From the NCBI GenBank assembly GCA_021186555.1, contig JAJKFL010000042.1, positions 21,885,521-21,949,520 on the forward strand: a stretch of DNA of 64,000 bases, given 5' to 3'. The notes under the pieces are model-generated. The model worked only from the letters and a program-made list of their open reading frames with translations, was not told the origin of the DNA and did no database searches. This stretch comes from Reticulitermes speratus (Eukaryota > Arthropoda > Insecta > Blattodea > Rhinotermitidae). The position numbers were made by a program, and so were the translations under genes. This document shows positions 12,634-23,560 of this stretch, one piece after another (position 1 is the first letter of the stretch; every line of letters begins with the position of its first letter).

Positions 12634-13023
12634 CTATTTTTCAACAAAGTCTCCTTCTAAATCTTTGGCCTTACGCCACTGAGATGCGAGAGCCTGTGTG
12701 CCTTCGAGGTACCACTCTGCAGGTCTCTGTCGCAACCACCTCTTTACTTCGGTAATGACCTCCTCGTCGTCCTCAAACCTCTTTCCGTGGATTGTATCTT
12801 TCAAGGGACCGAAAAGATGGTAGTCAGAAGGAGCCAGATCAGGGCTATAAGGTGGATGAGACAGGACAGTCCACTGAAGCTTTATGATGGCCTCTCGGGT
12901 ACGCAGACTTGTCTGTGGCCTCACATTGCTGTGGTGAAGAAGCACTTTTGTCACATCTTTATGGGAACGAACCCTCTGGAAACGCGTCTTCAGCTTCTTC
13001 AGAGTTTCCCTTGAAAGACGCAA
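12634..13023 (-). pseudogene. Mariner transposase C-terminal half (left arm)
   Basis: Reads HHSNVRPQ, then HPPYSPDLAPSDYHLF, then KRFEDDEEVITEVKRWL and a normal end at DFVEK. In mariner D,D34D transposases the second and third catalytic aspartates sit in HDNARPH and PSDYHLF with 34 residues between. That spacing is kept here, but the second aspartate is serine, so catalysis is lost. The N-terminal DNA-binding region and first aspartate are absent; the frame runs into the fold-back centre near 13,015. Confidence 0.88.
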
Positions 13024-13181
13024 TCCGCGGAAAGAGGTTTGAGGATGACGAGGAGGTCATTACCGAAGTAAAGAGATGGTTGCGACAGAGACCTGCAGAG
13101 TGGTACCGCGAAAGCACACAGGCTCTCGCATCTCGGTGGCGTAAGGCCAAAGATTTAGAAGGAGACTATGTTGAAAAATAG
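13016..13181 (+). pseudogene. Mariner transposase C-terminus (right arm of fold-back)
   Basis: Encodes RGKRFEDDEEVITEVKRWL through WRKAKDLEGDYVEK, a second inverted copy of the last 55 or so residues of the left-arm transposase, with a few substitutions. It lies head to head with 12,634-13,014. Confidence 0.85.
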
Positions 13182-13289
13182 ATTTAGGTACCCAAAGATT
13201 CATGTAATGATGTGATATATTCAAAGTTTTAATAAAAGCAATTGTGAATGAGAAAAAAAATGTGTTGCATTACTTTCTGGGCACTGTAA

Positions 13290-14940
13290 TACAAACTGCA
13301 CTTGCAAACTTACAAGTGGACATCTGAAAGTAAATGACAGCAATAAGGAGTTTCAGAGTATTCAGTAACCCACACATACAAAACACACGCTAAAAATGAA
13401 TTTGACATTAAACAACACTGCTTGTTTACATACTTGTAGACTGAAAAAACTTACGCTCATGAATATGGTTTAAATAATCTGTGGCAGGGTACATACTTTT
13501 TACTCCACAACCAAATTTTTGTGTGCATAATTAGCAATACCGATCTCCCCTGATGTAATTCAAACCCGACACAAATAATGATTATGTTCACTCACTCACA
13601 CTCTCTCATTCTGTTTCTCCCACATGCATGCACATGTGCATACACATACATGTATGAGAGCATGTGTTTAGAATTCAGGAACTTCATTAATGATTTTACT
13701 TACAATATGAAAAAATGTAAATACACATACTTAAAAACACCCTTCAAATATGAATGAAATGGATGGGCCTGGAACACAACAACAAGCAAATAAACCCTGG
13801 GGTTTGTCCCAGAGATTGCTAACTTCACATGCAGAAAAAAATAAATTTTGATTTTTAATGTAGTAAATGTGGAGAAAACAGCTTCACAAAATGTACACTT
13901 AAACAAAAGACAAGACCATTAAATATCCTTTGCATAAGCATCTGGATATTCTTTCTTCATGAAGACCCAAAATCTTCTAACATTGATCATGTTACTTGTG
14001 GACTCATTTGAAAATGCCAACTCTTCATGATCAATAACTGAATGTCAGGTGCTTCATATATCCATGTCAAAACGATTCTGTAGACAGTCAAATTATTCAG
14101 TACATCCCACTAACTTTCTGAATGACTGTTAGGGATTTTTAAGATGGCATGCCTAAACAGCAACGTCTGAATGTGATCAAATGCAGGGACTCCAGAGAGT
14201 TTTCTGAGGTACTGCAGCATTTCACAAGATTCAGTTTCATATTCATGCTTCCAGAAAGTGCATCAGTGAAAATTACAATGTAACAGACTACAATGAAGCC
14301 GTGATTGTGAAACTTCATGTATGCCAATATCAACACAAAATATGAACCAGTATTTTAGAATGTTTCTGTGAAATAAATGTTAAAAAATTTATAAGAACTG
14401 CAAATGTATAAAAGAGTGTAATAAATCTGTAAACAAACTAATTTTTATTTTAGCTATGTAATAAATTATAAATACTGTATTACTGAAAAGAATGGGGAAA
14501 AAAGATAAATAAGCAGAATATGACAAACAAGATGACTATTGGATCCAGGCAAATTAACTTACATAATTGCCAAATTTGTGTACGGAACAATGGTGGACGC
14601 CACCATTCCATACACAATTTGTTTCCAAGATACTGAATAATCAGAGTTCCATGTCACTATATTACATCTACTTTATATGGGATCATTTATATTCAATATT
14701 TTATACTTCTGTACGTTGTTAAAGATACCAAGGCTTACTACAGTGTACTAGTACAATTTTAGAAATGTTATTGTACTTCATATTTTATGCTTATTGATTG
14801 ATGTATGGTGATGAGCTATGAGACTGAAACATGTTGGAGCTGTAATGTTTTAATTATAAAATTACACATTGACATTGTGCATTTAATTGATTATAATAAG
14901 ACAGCTTATAAACAATGCACACAATAAATAATATTAAAAG
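13290..14940. other. Gene-free AT-rich stretch
   Basis: No recognised element. The - strand frames at 13,700-13,906 and 14,139-14,336 lack a domain. If the candidate at 14,945-15,133 is real, this could be its 3' UTR. Confidence 0.4.
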
Positions 14941-14944
14941 CCCA

Positions 14945-15133
14945 TTAAGTTTTCAGGACTGCTGCCACATCCTGTCTTGGCTTTGCAAGGGAAAGGGTCA
15001 AAAGACATTTTCTTATTTCAAATGTGTGCGGGCAACACAACCCAGTGTCACAGGTAACATTTTGACTGCATAAATTCACCAACAGTAATGCAAACAAGTT
15101 GCAGAAAACCACTACAGCAATAGCATCCTTCAT
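14945..15133 (-). CDS. Candidate small secreted Cys-rich peptide (62 aa)
   Basis: The ORF begins MKDAIAVVV with a hydrophobic stretch to about residue 22 that looks like a signal peptide. It is followed by a short mature part with TCDTGLCCPHTFEIRKC. The spacing C-x4-CC-x8-C equals that around the CC pair in dickkopf/colipase-fold peptides, but the later cysteines of that fold are missing from this frame. After the last Cys, an alternative frame offers further Cys residues (CKAKTGCG), so a frameshift or unseen splice is possible. A weak acceptor (TTGTTGGCAG, ending near 15,168) and an upstream promoter-like patch support a gene on this strand. A random AT-rich ORF remains possible. Confidence 0.3.
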   Translation of the reverse strand: MKDAIAVVVFCNLFALLLVNLCSQNVTCDTGLCCPHTFEIRKCLLTLSLAKPRQDVAAVLKT

Positions 15134-15660
15134 ATGTTATACCACAAGAAGTTACTATCACAATGAAACTGCCAACAACACGTCCAGAGTGCGTAATGTT
15201 TTCCCTGTTCACATTCTGATGTCAGCATAAATCAATGTTTCAACAGAGGACCTCTCTGTGTATTTAAATCACAAGAATGTATGCACAGAAGAGAGCATTC
15301 ATATTTTGTATTAATCCAGAATCTATGCATATCGAAAAAAAAAAGTCATAGCATGTGCAGACTTTGTGAAACAGTATCACGTTCATGACCAGCTTCTTCC
15401 TTCAATTCTCTTGTTACATGAGAATGTAAGCACTTCATTAACAATGAAGTACTGACAGCAACATATGTAGATGTGATTGATTTCCCTTGGAAATTGAGCA
15501 TTGTCTAAAACCACTCTTAAGTGGGATGGCCACATGTAATTTAAGAAAAAGGCAAGTTCGGGAATAATAAGGCGCACTGCAAAATAATGTCACTCATTAA
15601 ATACTAAAAACGAGGAGTTCCCAAAACTGCCGAATTAACACATACATTTTAATTTGATAT

Positions 15661-15701
15661 ATTATTTTCTGTTTGTAAGGAACTTACAAACAGAAAATAA
15701 T
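15661..15701. repeat. Perfect 19-bp hairpin
   Basis: Arms 15,661-15,679 and 15,683-15,701 (ATTATTTTCTGTTTGTAAG and its complement) are separated by GAA. No flanking duplication is evident. Confidence 0.9.
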
Positions 15702-16021
15702 GTCTCGAATTATAATGTATAATTTCAAACAATTTTTTCCCCATTTCGTTATTCATAATCGTAGATGACAGTGCTAAATCACAAAGCAGTACATACTGAA
15801 ATCATCATTAACATAACCTTTAAAAGTCTAATAAAATGTCTTTTAATGTAACAGTCCATCACATAACATGTTTACTGTGTACTACACACAGTAAACAACA
15901 GTTTATAAGGTACAGTTGGTGAAATACCACTACATGACAATACAAATGACAAAAAACATAAAGCACCCGGGTGAAAAGTGCAAATGTCAGTCTTCGTACA
16001 CCTGTGCATATTTTAGCTTAC

Positions 16022-16230
16022 CTGTTACTTCCACGTCCCAATATCAGTGAACTGTGACAACACACTAACTTCTCGATTTATAAATTTTAACAGTAGTAAT
16101 CACAAGTTTACACATACTTTCATCACACATACCCCAATTTTATGACTTGACCCTACACACACAAACGCATTTTCCACGGAATACACGATACCAAAACACA
16201 CCTCCACGCATGCGCCATGTGTCAGTTGCA
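16022..16230 (-). promoter_or_regulatory. Promoter-like patch and possible 5' UTR exon
   Basis: CpG-containing DNA around 16,203-16,215 includes GCGCATGCG on the - strand, an NRF-1-like site typical of TATA-less promoters. About 190 bp downstream on the same strand, AACAG|GTAAGC (exon ends 16,022) is a strong splice donor. Together they suggest a non-coding first exon of a - strand gene running toward 15 kb. No transcript evidence is available. Confidence 0.3.
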
Positions 16231-16345
16231 TTGCCATCTAGTGTGCCCTTCTCGAATGAATACGCTTAGGTGATCCGTGCCCGCCGGTAGTTAGCAGCAC
16301 AGACCGGTCAGAGGCATGGGTAACGTCCTTGTCGTCAAACTAGTC

Positions 16346-16546
16346 TCACTGAAATCTGTGGTCTTCTGGGTTATTACACGGCGTCGTGTGGTAACCCAGA
16401 AGACCACAGATTTCATCAACATCGCGGCGGAAGCCTGAAATCAAGGTTAGAGTCTCAATGTTTGTGAACCTCCATCTTAGGGATTTCGACCTTTCACGAT
16501 CATCCATTTTAATGCAGTTGTTTCGACCTTTCGTGATTGACACCAA
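16346..16546 (-). repeat. Dispersed repeat with palindromic end
   Basis: The - strand reads GFRRDVDEICGLLGYHTT, a pseudo-translation I recall from many insect repeat-derived protein models. The low-coordinate end is a 24-bp perfect inverted repeat (arms 16,350-16,373 and 16,392-16,415) with an 18-nt loop. The words TTTCGACCTTTC and CGTGATTGACACC also occur. Probably a TE-derived sequence of unknown class. Confidence 0.5.
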
Positions 16547-16559
16547 CTAATCGGGATGA

Positions 16560-19500
16560 CACGACGTGGCTGGCCAGTCGTCTTCCTCCATTCTCGTGCA
16601 GTTAAATAATATTTGGTTTTCAAACTGAAAGTTCACACATCCCTAAACACTGCAGAGTATTTACTTATTAACGTTGTTTGACTTTAAGCCTCCTATTTAT
16701 GACTTCTTGAATATCTTGTAATATTTGTTATAGTAACTGCATGCATACATAAATTCTCAACGCCAAAAGCAGTGTAAAGTGTAGAAATTGGGGCCCATCC
16801 TAGATCTTTGAAAATAGAGCCAATTAACAATTTTCATTGTCATATTCGTGCTCAGCGCCCCAAAATTAATAAAGATTTGCTACTTTCACTTCCGAAGCAT
16901 TTTCACTAGATGGCAACCTGTTGATTTAGGGAAAATGAATGTGATGTCATGACAAATGTTATGAGCGCGTTTTTGTACTTAATTACAGTATTTGAAAATG
17001 ACTGTCAACGAAGTTGGAACCTGTCAGTCCTGAAAGGTGACATTAGTATTATCCAACGTGATATTGTCCTTGGTCGCATTAGGAGTGATAAATGAAATGC
17101 AGCTACGTGTAAACACAAATATTTGGTCACAATATATCAAAACAACCTCTGCAGAATGTCTGAACATACCAATTCCTCTGACCGCTGTGTACTTCAGGTT
17201 CTGTCTTTGTTGCCATGTGAGCTGTGGTGTTACGCCCAATTATTTTTGTGGCGACAGACACACAGCTATTCGTCCTGTTGCAGGAAGGCGCTGGAGACAT
17301 GGTTACAGCCTTCAAATTCGTGGCCTCTCTCGGGGTGTTTATGAAGTTCTTGAACAGGTCTGCGAGTACTGCAACTTTTACCTTGCACTCGCAGTCGTCG
17401 GACCTGTAATGAGAGGAGAGGGCCGAGACGGTTAGCGTTTTCTTTGACCACAGTGCTGCAATGTACAGAGTATAAATACTTTGATTCGGCATACTTAAGT
17501 ATTCTGTGTTGGATATTTATCGTCACAGAACAAGGGCATCAAAGTATTATTCTTAAACATTTCTACGTGTGGATGTAAGGGACAGGCAGTACCAGGACAG
17601 AGAACATTACACGTACATAAAGTGTTATACGATGTGTATTGCACACCCAATATTACTAGACTGGGAGACATAAGTGCTTAGTACAGCTATTACTGTTGTT
17701 ATTACTGATACTGATAATATTTTCGTCATATTTTATATTTAATGTTTCTAAGAGTATAATACATTTGTGTTTCATCTTTTACTTGCCGTGATAAGTAAAG
17801 CGAACTGCCAGAGTAGGCGCTGTCAATTTTAGTTGTTCTTCTAGTGCCATACATTAGATAAATTCTCCAGTAGTAGTATAGTCGCTGTTTGCTTTGTCAT
17901 TCAAAATGATCAGCATAGAAACGTCGTATTAATTTCGTGCCACAAACGAAATGTTTTGCCTCAGAACCGCTAGACTTCGAAAGCTCTGACACTGATCTGA
18001 ATGTGTACTTTTTACTTGTCAAGCCAGGCTGTTCTTAATTCCCTTTCTTAAGTGAAAAACGAATGCTTAGGGGATTCCGCAAGTGTTGACTTGTGGGCTG
18101 GTGTAGCCTGTCACATTTTGAACCATGTGTCCGATTTTTACAAACGTTGGTGTAAACGTTACTTAATTCGTGCCGACCCCAAATCCATAATTTTTTATTT
18201 CCTACGGTCGACAATTATAACATGGCCATCTAATCAATGTCTAAGGTTTGACTGATATTAAGGTCCATTAAACTGTGATAATGGAAGTACATGTGACGAC
18301 GGAGTTTCGAAAGACAGGTTTATCCGATGTTTTAAAGGTAATTTACTGTTGACTGTAAATTCGTTCTACAAATTTAATGCAAGATTAATTATAAAGTTCT
18401 AAATAATAATAATAATAATAATAATGATAATAATAATAATATGTAACATACATGAAACTATATAAATCAATAAACTCTCAGTCAATTCCAATTCGCTGTA
18501 CGATATGTGCACGAGGGCAGCACGCCAAGCTGTGGGCCAAATTGCACGTCACTCTTGTACGACGACTTTGACTTACATACGACAGTCACAACACTAGATT
18601 TGCAATATCTGAGGTCGTAACAGCGGGGTTACGGGGGATTCAGGTCTTCCGGGATGTGACGCTGCACCAGAAGACCTAATTTTTGATTTGTGTGGCAGTA
18701 ATTCTGTGCAACAGGTATTAGGCGTTATTTGTTGTTTGCAGAAATAATTGGTTTTATGTACCCACTGCTGTCAGGATTCGAACTCCGGTAATATATTCCG
18801 TATTCCGTCACACTGATCGTGACGTTTAAAGATGCACAGAACAAAACATCTGTCTGTTTACTGTGTAATATTTGCAATGTTTGTTAGACCTGAAAGACGG
18901 AGAGCAGTGGGCGAGTCGTTGTTGTCAGTGTACGTAACATACTGCTCATATCGCATACACCGTGGGGCCACATGCAGCGTAGGTTGGAACCGCTGCTGTA
19001 GTTATTCATGTATCGATTGAAGCTCTCTGGTGTTTGGGTTAGGAAGTAGCAAATAAACGTCTGAACAGTTATATTTAAAAATTCAATTTATTACATCATG
19101 GAATTATCAATAAAATGTGACAACAGAATGTATTTCAGCAAATTATGTATTGCTCTCTCCACAAACGACATTCATTCCTTTCAAAACAAATAATTTCCAA
19201 GCAAAAGATGCTTATTACTGATATACAAAATGGAACTAAAAAGAAAAAAATTAATTATATTTAAACAATAGACACTAAAATTACTGTCGAACCCGGTTAT
19301 AACGACATCACATCTATGACGTTAAATATTCTGTGGCACAAATGAATTCCACACTGTTAACTACTCTTCGATTAGAACAACACTCGTTTATAGCGACATC
19401 AAATATTCAGGCCCTTTCATTACGTTATAATCCGAGTTTGAATGTATATATAAGAATGAATAAATTATATTCATATATATACACTATTGTATTCAAAAGA

Positions 19501-19570
19501 AAGAAATAATGACTTACATTCAACAAATACTAAAAACTAAACATAATATAACGTAGAATAGGTTACATTC
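16560..19570. other. Gene-free stretch with an (AAT)n microsatellite
   Basis: (AAT)n occupies about 18,404-18,441. The segment 17,024-17,530 is open in several frames on both strands, and no frame shows a recognisable domain or clear codon signal, so I do not call a gene. The rest shows nothing recognisable. Confidence 0.5.
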
Positions 19571-19575
19571 AAATA

Positions 19576-19660
19576 TACAGGGAATACACAAAAGAATGGT
19601 GCGGTTTTAATAGTGAACACTATTAAAACCGCACCATTCTTCTTTTGTGTATGCCCTGTA
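19576..19660. mobile_element. Palindromic MITE, copy 2 (TA target)
   Basis: 81-bp element (19,578-19,658) between TA dinucleotides, almost identical to 5,482-5,559. One arm has GGAATACAC in place of GGCATACAC, and the other carries a 3-bp TTC duplication, so the hairpin is slightly imperfect. Confidence 0.88.
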
Positions 19661-19831
19661 CATATTCCGACAACTATAGATGTGATATTGAACATAGAGA
19701 TTAGAAACTCTTGTTCAGATAAGTACAACATTAAACTTATAAGAAGAAAATGATGAATTTCATCTTAACAAACGCGAAATAAAATTTAACGGACATTGAA
19801 AATATTGTATTGATTTTACTTCGAATTTATA

Positions 19832-20134
19832 TTAAAAAACTTTACAGATTCCTGGCGTGGTTGTCAAATTATCTACGTACTTTAGCAATAGTTGGACTAG
19901 TAGCTGTTTCTCAGTAGATGTCAAATTTTCATTTCCCTCTATCAGCGAAGCCACCCCTTCCGCGGTCATATGGCAGTGGTCTGGCGACACAGGCTTAAGG
20001 CTGTCTACCCGGTTCGCATTCATTTGTCTGCTTTGCATTTTATCATAATCACATTCTGTGCCCCTCGCAATTTCAGTCAACTTAACGTTATTGATATTAT
20101 TATTATCATCATCATCATTATTGTCATCACTCAA
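19832..20134 (-). pseudogene. Gypsy-type pol fragment
   Basis: A frame ending VASLIEGNENLTSTEKQL then LLLKYVDNLTTTPGIC resembles the linker before reverse transcriptase in gypsy Pol (repeated L..LL..Y.D.F...PG). Upstream in the frame is an Asp/Asn-rich run from an ATC repeat. No RT domain follows, so it is a small relic; the class call rests on this one block. Confidence 0.45.
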
Positions 20135-20463
20135 GCTTAGCGCATTCTCACCTATAAGGGTCCGTATTCAGTATTATTCAAGTATTGCACTAATGAGGCA
20201 CAAAATTCCATTACCTCAAAGTGCTCACTATATACCAAAGTCCACCGAAATCTGCTTATTATCTTCCGGAAGACAGAACCACACAATACATTCCGATTAT
20301 CCGTTTAAAAAAGTACCAAATGAATACAAACAATCAAATGTTCTTTAAAATGCGTTGATAGAATGAAGTTCACAGTTGATACCAAAATTTTCACATGTTC
20401 ACACCTCAAAGTTTCGGCACAAAATGACTTGGTAGATGATGCAGTATTTACATACCTACATTA

Positions 20464-20862
20464 ACATACAGCTGTGAATCATGGACCTTATTGGATACAC
20501 ATAGGAGTAAAATACAGGCCTCAGAAATGAGATTTTTGAGAAGAGTTGAAAAGGTAGCAAAACGGGATAGAATCAGAAATCAAGTAATTAGAGAACAACT
20601 GCAGGTGGAACCATTACAGGAGCGTATTGAGAGAACCCAGTTGAGATGGTTTGGTCACGTATGTTGGATGGATGACCAAAGATACCCTAAGCAAGCCTTT
20701 GAAGCAAGACCAGAAGGAAGGAAGGAAGAAGAGAGGAAGACCAAGAGTGAAGTGGGAAGAAAATATAAGGAGAGGACTCCAGGAGAGAGGAGTGGACTGG
20801 AGGCAGGCTAGGAAAAAGGCTATGGACAGATCTGCATGGAAGGTAGAAGAGGACGACTAAGG
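20464..20862 (+). pseudogene. Non-LTR retrotransposon 3' end (RT C-terminus)
   Basis: Reads LTYSCESWTLLDTHRSKIQ, then ASEMRFLRRVEKV, RIERTQLRWFGHVCWMDD and, after a frameshift, GRKKRGRPRVKWEENIRR. These are the conserved post-RT blocks of a widespread LINE family (Y.CE.W, EMRFLRR, LRW.GH, RPEGRR.RGRPR). It is 5'-truncated and ends in a GAAGAAGAAGATGATG tail, as LINEs do. I would guess an RTE-like clade, but the clade is uncertain. Confidence 0.8.
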
Positions 20863-20864
20863 AG

Positions 20865-21129
20865 AAGAAGAAGATGATGTAGTAAAGTTACCTGTCGAAA
20901 CAATATTTTGTTTGTCCACTTTTCGCTTAAATCTGCCCATAAAACTTGCTTTCTTGTCAATCATAAATGCAGCCATGCCGTCACCATCTTTATTTTTGTC
21001 GCTGACAGCTCCGGTTTCTCCATGGTTTCACACACACACACGAACTCGAAAATAAACCGTCCACAGCCACCTCAAAACATTCTGTTAAGCCTCGAAAAAT
21101 TTAATAACTAAACCGTGGCGCTTGTGTCA
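20865..21129. other. Unassigned sequence between LINE and hAT relics
   Basis: No recognised feature. A short CA repeat lies near 21,028-21,040. Confidence 0.4.
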
Positions 21130-21620
21130 TTAAGCTCATCCAGTGCTAAATACTTTCTTCATATTCGTTCTCTTTGTTTCCGAGCTCATTAAGTAAGTCA
21201 CTGCTAATATTCTCAACTTGTCACATAGTTGCTGCATCAGACAAACTTATTACAATTAGTTTCTTTTTACACAACTTTTGTACTCTGCGTTGCAAACAGT
21301 CTTTTTTCGAAGTCACCATCGGGGATGAAAAAATGGCTATTTTCTTTACCCAATAAGTCAGCAATAAGAACTTGCCTGCAACGCACAGGAACTATCATCA
21401 TATATTTTCCGAAGGCATTCTGTTGTGAATCGAAACTCCCTTTCAAAGCCACTGGCTTTTTTCCTTCTCATTGTACGGGCAGTTTTTGCGTTTTTCCTTG
21501 TGCTTCAAATTGTAATGCCCAGCGACGTTAGATCCCTCCAAAACGGAAACACTTTCACTACAAATTAAACACAAATCTTTCCATTCATATACCCAAAAAT
21601 ATTCGCCAGTTCACTTGTTT
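21130..21620 (-). pseudogene. hAT transposase N-terminal relic (BED finger)
   Basis: Around 21,600-21,450 the - strand reads CLICSESVSVLEGSNVAGHY then NLKHKEK, matching the BED-finger layout CLIC-....-N-..H...KH of ZBED5/FAM200-type hAT transposases. The frame later gives SFDSQQNAFGK and LIADLLGK, resembling the following region of those proteins. Multiple stops are present. The lineage looks like that of the 2.3-3.1 kb relic. Confidence 0.6.
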
Positions 21621-22234
21621 TAAAAAAATCCTACATTCAGAGTCCAAGTTACTCTTTTTTGTTTACGCTAATTGTAGACAACCCAAAGCATCTGATACTA
21701 CAAAACGTAAGAGGCACTCCTGGTTATGCGCCCGACGATGATGAACTGCTGAAATAAAGTATTTGACTCTATTAAAACGATTGTAATTACTGAGGGAACA
21801 ATAAAGATGAGGGAATAAAAGATCGTGAACTGACAAAGAACGTTTTGCAAAAGAGACTAAATAGGTTTCCAAGAGCTTGAAAATATTTACTAATACACAG
21901 CGCATTAGAAAAATTTCAAGAATTGTGAACAGATTTTGGCTTAAAATCAACAGCTGCATAAGACAAAGACTGGGAAGCAACTAAAAATAGATGGTTCTCT
22001 AAATAACAAAACGTAATACTATTGATTTTCTCGACCAATTAAATTCCCTTCTTTACCATCGCAATCGCTTGCTTCTACGTCTTCAACGGATTAGGATAAT
22101 CCTCTATTGCTTGAATCCTCTCAACCATCTCCCCCTAAAGCTCAATAACTCGTCGTATCAACTACTCACACATTCGGCCAACCACCTCCCGTGCAGTCGG
22201 TTTTTCTTTGTCAAAGGCAAAGTTCACCCTATAA

Positions 22235-22486
22235 TATGTCATGAAGGCGCATAGGGGAAGCAGATGTATAGGTCTACTTTCTCTAACCTCGGCGTTTGAT
22301 GGGGTTGGTTAACGCCAGGCTGCGGCCGCTTTATCCCCGGGGAATGACCCGGTACCCATTTTATAGGACGCTGGGTGCGTCCCAGGGCCGGTCTGGACGT
22401 GTGCGGAAAATCTCGCCCCACCGGGATTTGATCTCTGGACCGTCCAGTCCGTAGCGAGTCGCTATACCGACTACGCCATCTCGGCC
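22235..22486 (-). mobile_element. SINE-1, full-length tRNA-derived copy
   Basis: Read on the - strand from 22,486, the element starts GGCCGAGATGGCGTAGTCGG (A-box-like TGGCGTAGTCGG). A B-box-like GAGATCAAATCCC follows about 45 nt later. The body contains GGATAAAGCGGCCGC and GCCGAGGTTAGAG and ends at GCGCCTTCATGAC. This is the best-preserved of six copies in the window and defines the family length as about 250 bp. It should be an RNA polymerase III-type retroposon depending on a LINE partner. Confidence 0.85.
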
Positions 22487-22489
22487 CTT

Positions 22490-23390
22490 TTCTTTGTTAA
22501 TATAACTGTAAAAAAGAGAGAGAAAAGACAGGTTTTTTTTTAATGTCTTCGAGTGAAACAGAGATGATGCTTATTTTTGGAATGCAAATATCGCAGACTC
22601 GTAAACTGAGAAATACCTGTATTCACAAGTTACATGACTGCCACACGCCAAAGAACAGATGGCCTGTAAATTTTCCAAATCATGATATTTTTGTCTGGCA
22701 TCGACCTGTCGCAATTCTGTCCAAAAGCGAAAGAAAGTATACTACATGACGTTAACAATGCACATTGGGAAATATCTAACATCCAGTACAGTTGGTATGA
22801 AAATTTATCACACCCAGTGGTGTAACTGGAGGACGGGAGCTATTGGCCTGGCGGCGAAATGAGTATTTAAAAAAAACTGATTTTCTCTGTCAACAAATTT
22901 TAAATAGTTGAGCAAAATAAAAGGAAATTCAGCAAACGATTGTGATGTTTTTAAATTCACAATTTGTTAGGAGCAGCCATAGTTATTACTCACTCCTGGC
23001 ACTTAAACACATAGCTATGCACTGATCACACACATACCATCGATTCTCTAACAAACACAACATAAACATCCGGATACTTCAAAGATATGTTACAACCCAA
23101 ATTACAAAATAACATTGAATTTGCATGTTTTCTGGTGGAAACTCCGAAGATAACATACTGCAGTTTTGTTATTAATTGATACGCGAATTCTCCCTCCCCA
23201 AAATAAGTGACAAGCGAGAATAATAATATTTGTCAATTGTTACGAGCAGTCACTATTATCGACGCCGTAGTCCTCCCAAGCAATAAACCCACTGCTCAAC
23301 AGAAATCAGATTCAAACTGCAAGGAAACACTGGAGCAGGTCCGTGGCCCGCATCCGACCCGCTGACCAAAAGTTAATAACCCACAACGAT
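22490..23390. other. Gene-free stretch upstream of the CD98hc-like promoter
   Basis: AT-rich, with no recognised element or exon. Confidence 0.45.
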
Positions 23391-23394
23391 CTAT

Positions 23395-23560
23395 TCGTGT
23401 CGCGCTTGCGCACGCACATGTTACGTCATTGTACGACGCCTGCCGCGCTGTGTAGAACTGTTCCAATTTAACTTCAGTTTACAGAAATACCTTCAGTGTC
23501 ACGACGGTCAGAACGGTACGGTTGCTTCCCAGCACGTACTGTATACTGTAGGAGTCATCC
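23395..23560 (+). promoter_or_regulatory. Putative promoter of the CD98hc-like gene
   Basis: A local CpG-rich patch with TTGCGCACGCAC (NRF-1-like) and GTTACGTCATTG (a CREB/ATF-like TTACGTCA) lies just upstream of the first coding exon. Initiator-like TTCAGT words occur at 23,470-23,500. Mammalian SLC3A2 is induced through ATF4; whether this site acts likewise is speculation. A strong splice acceptor (TCCTTTATTTTCAG, ending 23,816) suggests that the first coding exon begins at 23,817 and that a separate 5' UTR exon sits in this patch. Confidence 0.4.

Larger units (their letters stand above)
12523..13288. mobile_element. Fold-back mariner-like element
   Basis: TA duplications at 12,523-12,524 and 13,287-13,288 bracket a 762-bp element. 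Both ends read GCCCAGAAAGTAATGCAACA inward, followed by matching sequence through TCTCATTCACAATTG, TTTTATTAAAAC and the transposase C-terminus in opposite orientation. Both halves are therefore mariner 3' ends facing outward, the left one longer. It arose by inverted duplication with loss of the 5' half and carries no complete transposase. Confidence 0.88.

Noticed and set aside
14139-14336. - strand ORF with CC pairs (KCCSTSENS, FRRCCLGM), possibly a second exon of the small secreted candidate
   Set aside because: No supporting splice sites and no match to a known cysteine spacing.
17024-17530. Overlapping open frames up to 132 codons on both strands
   Set aside because: No recognisable domain, no good splice context shared with a neighbour, and equal openness on both strands. 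A real exon cannot be excluded, but I cannot support one.
22421-22486. Possible tRNA gene with A and B boxes
   Set aside because: It is the head of a repeated SINE, not a foldable tRNA; the same body follows in other copies.
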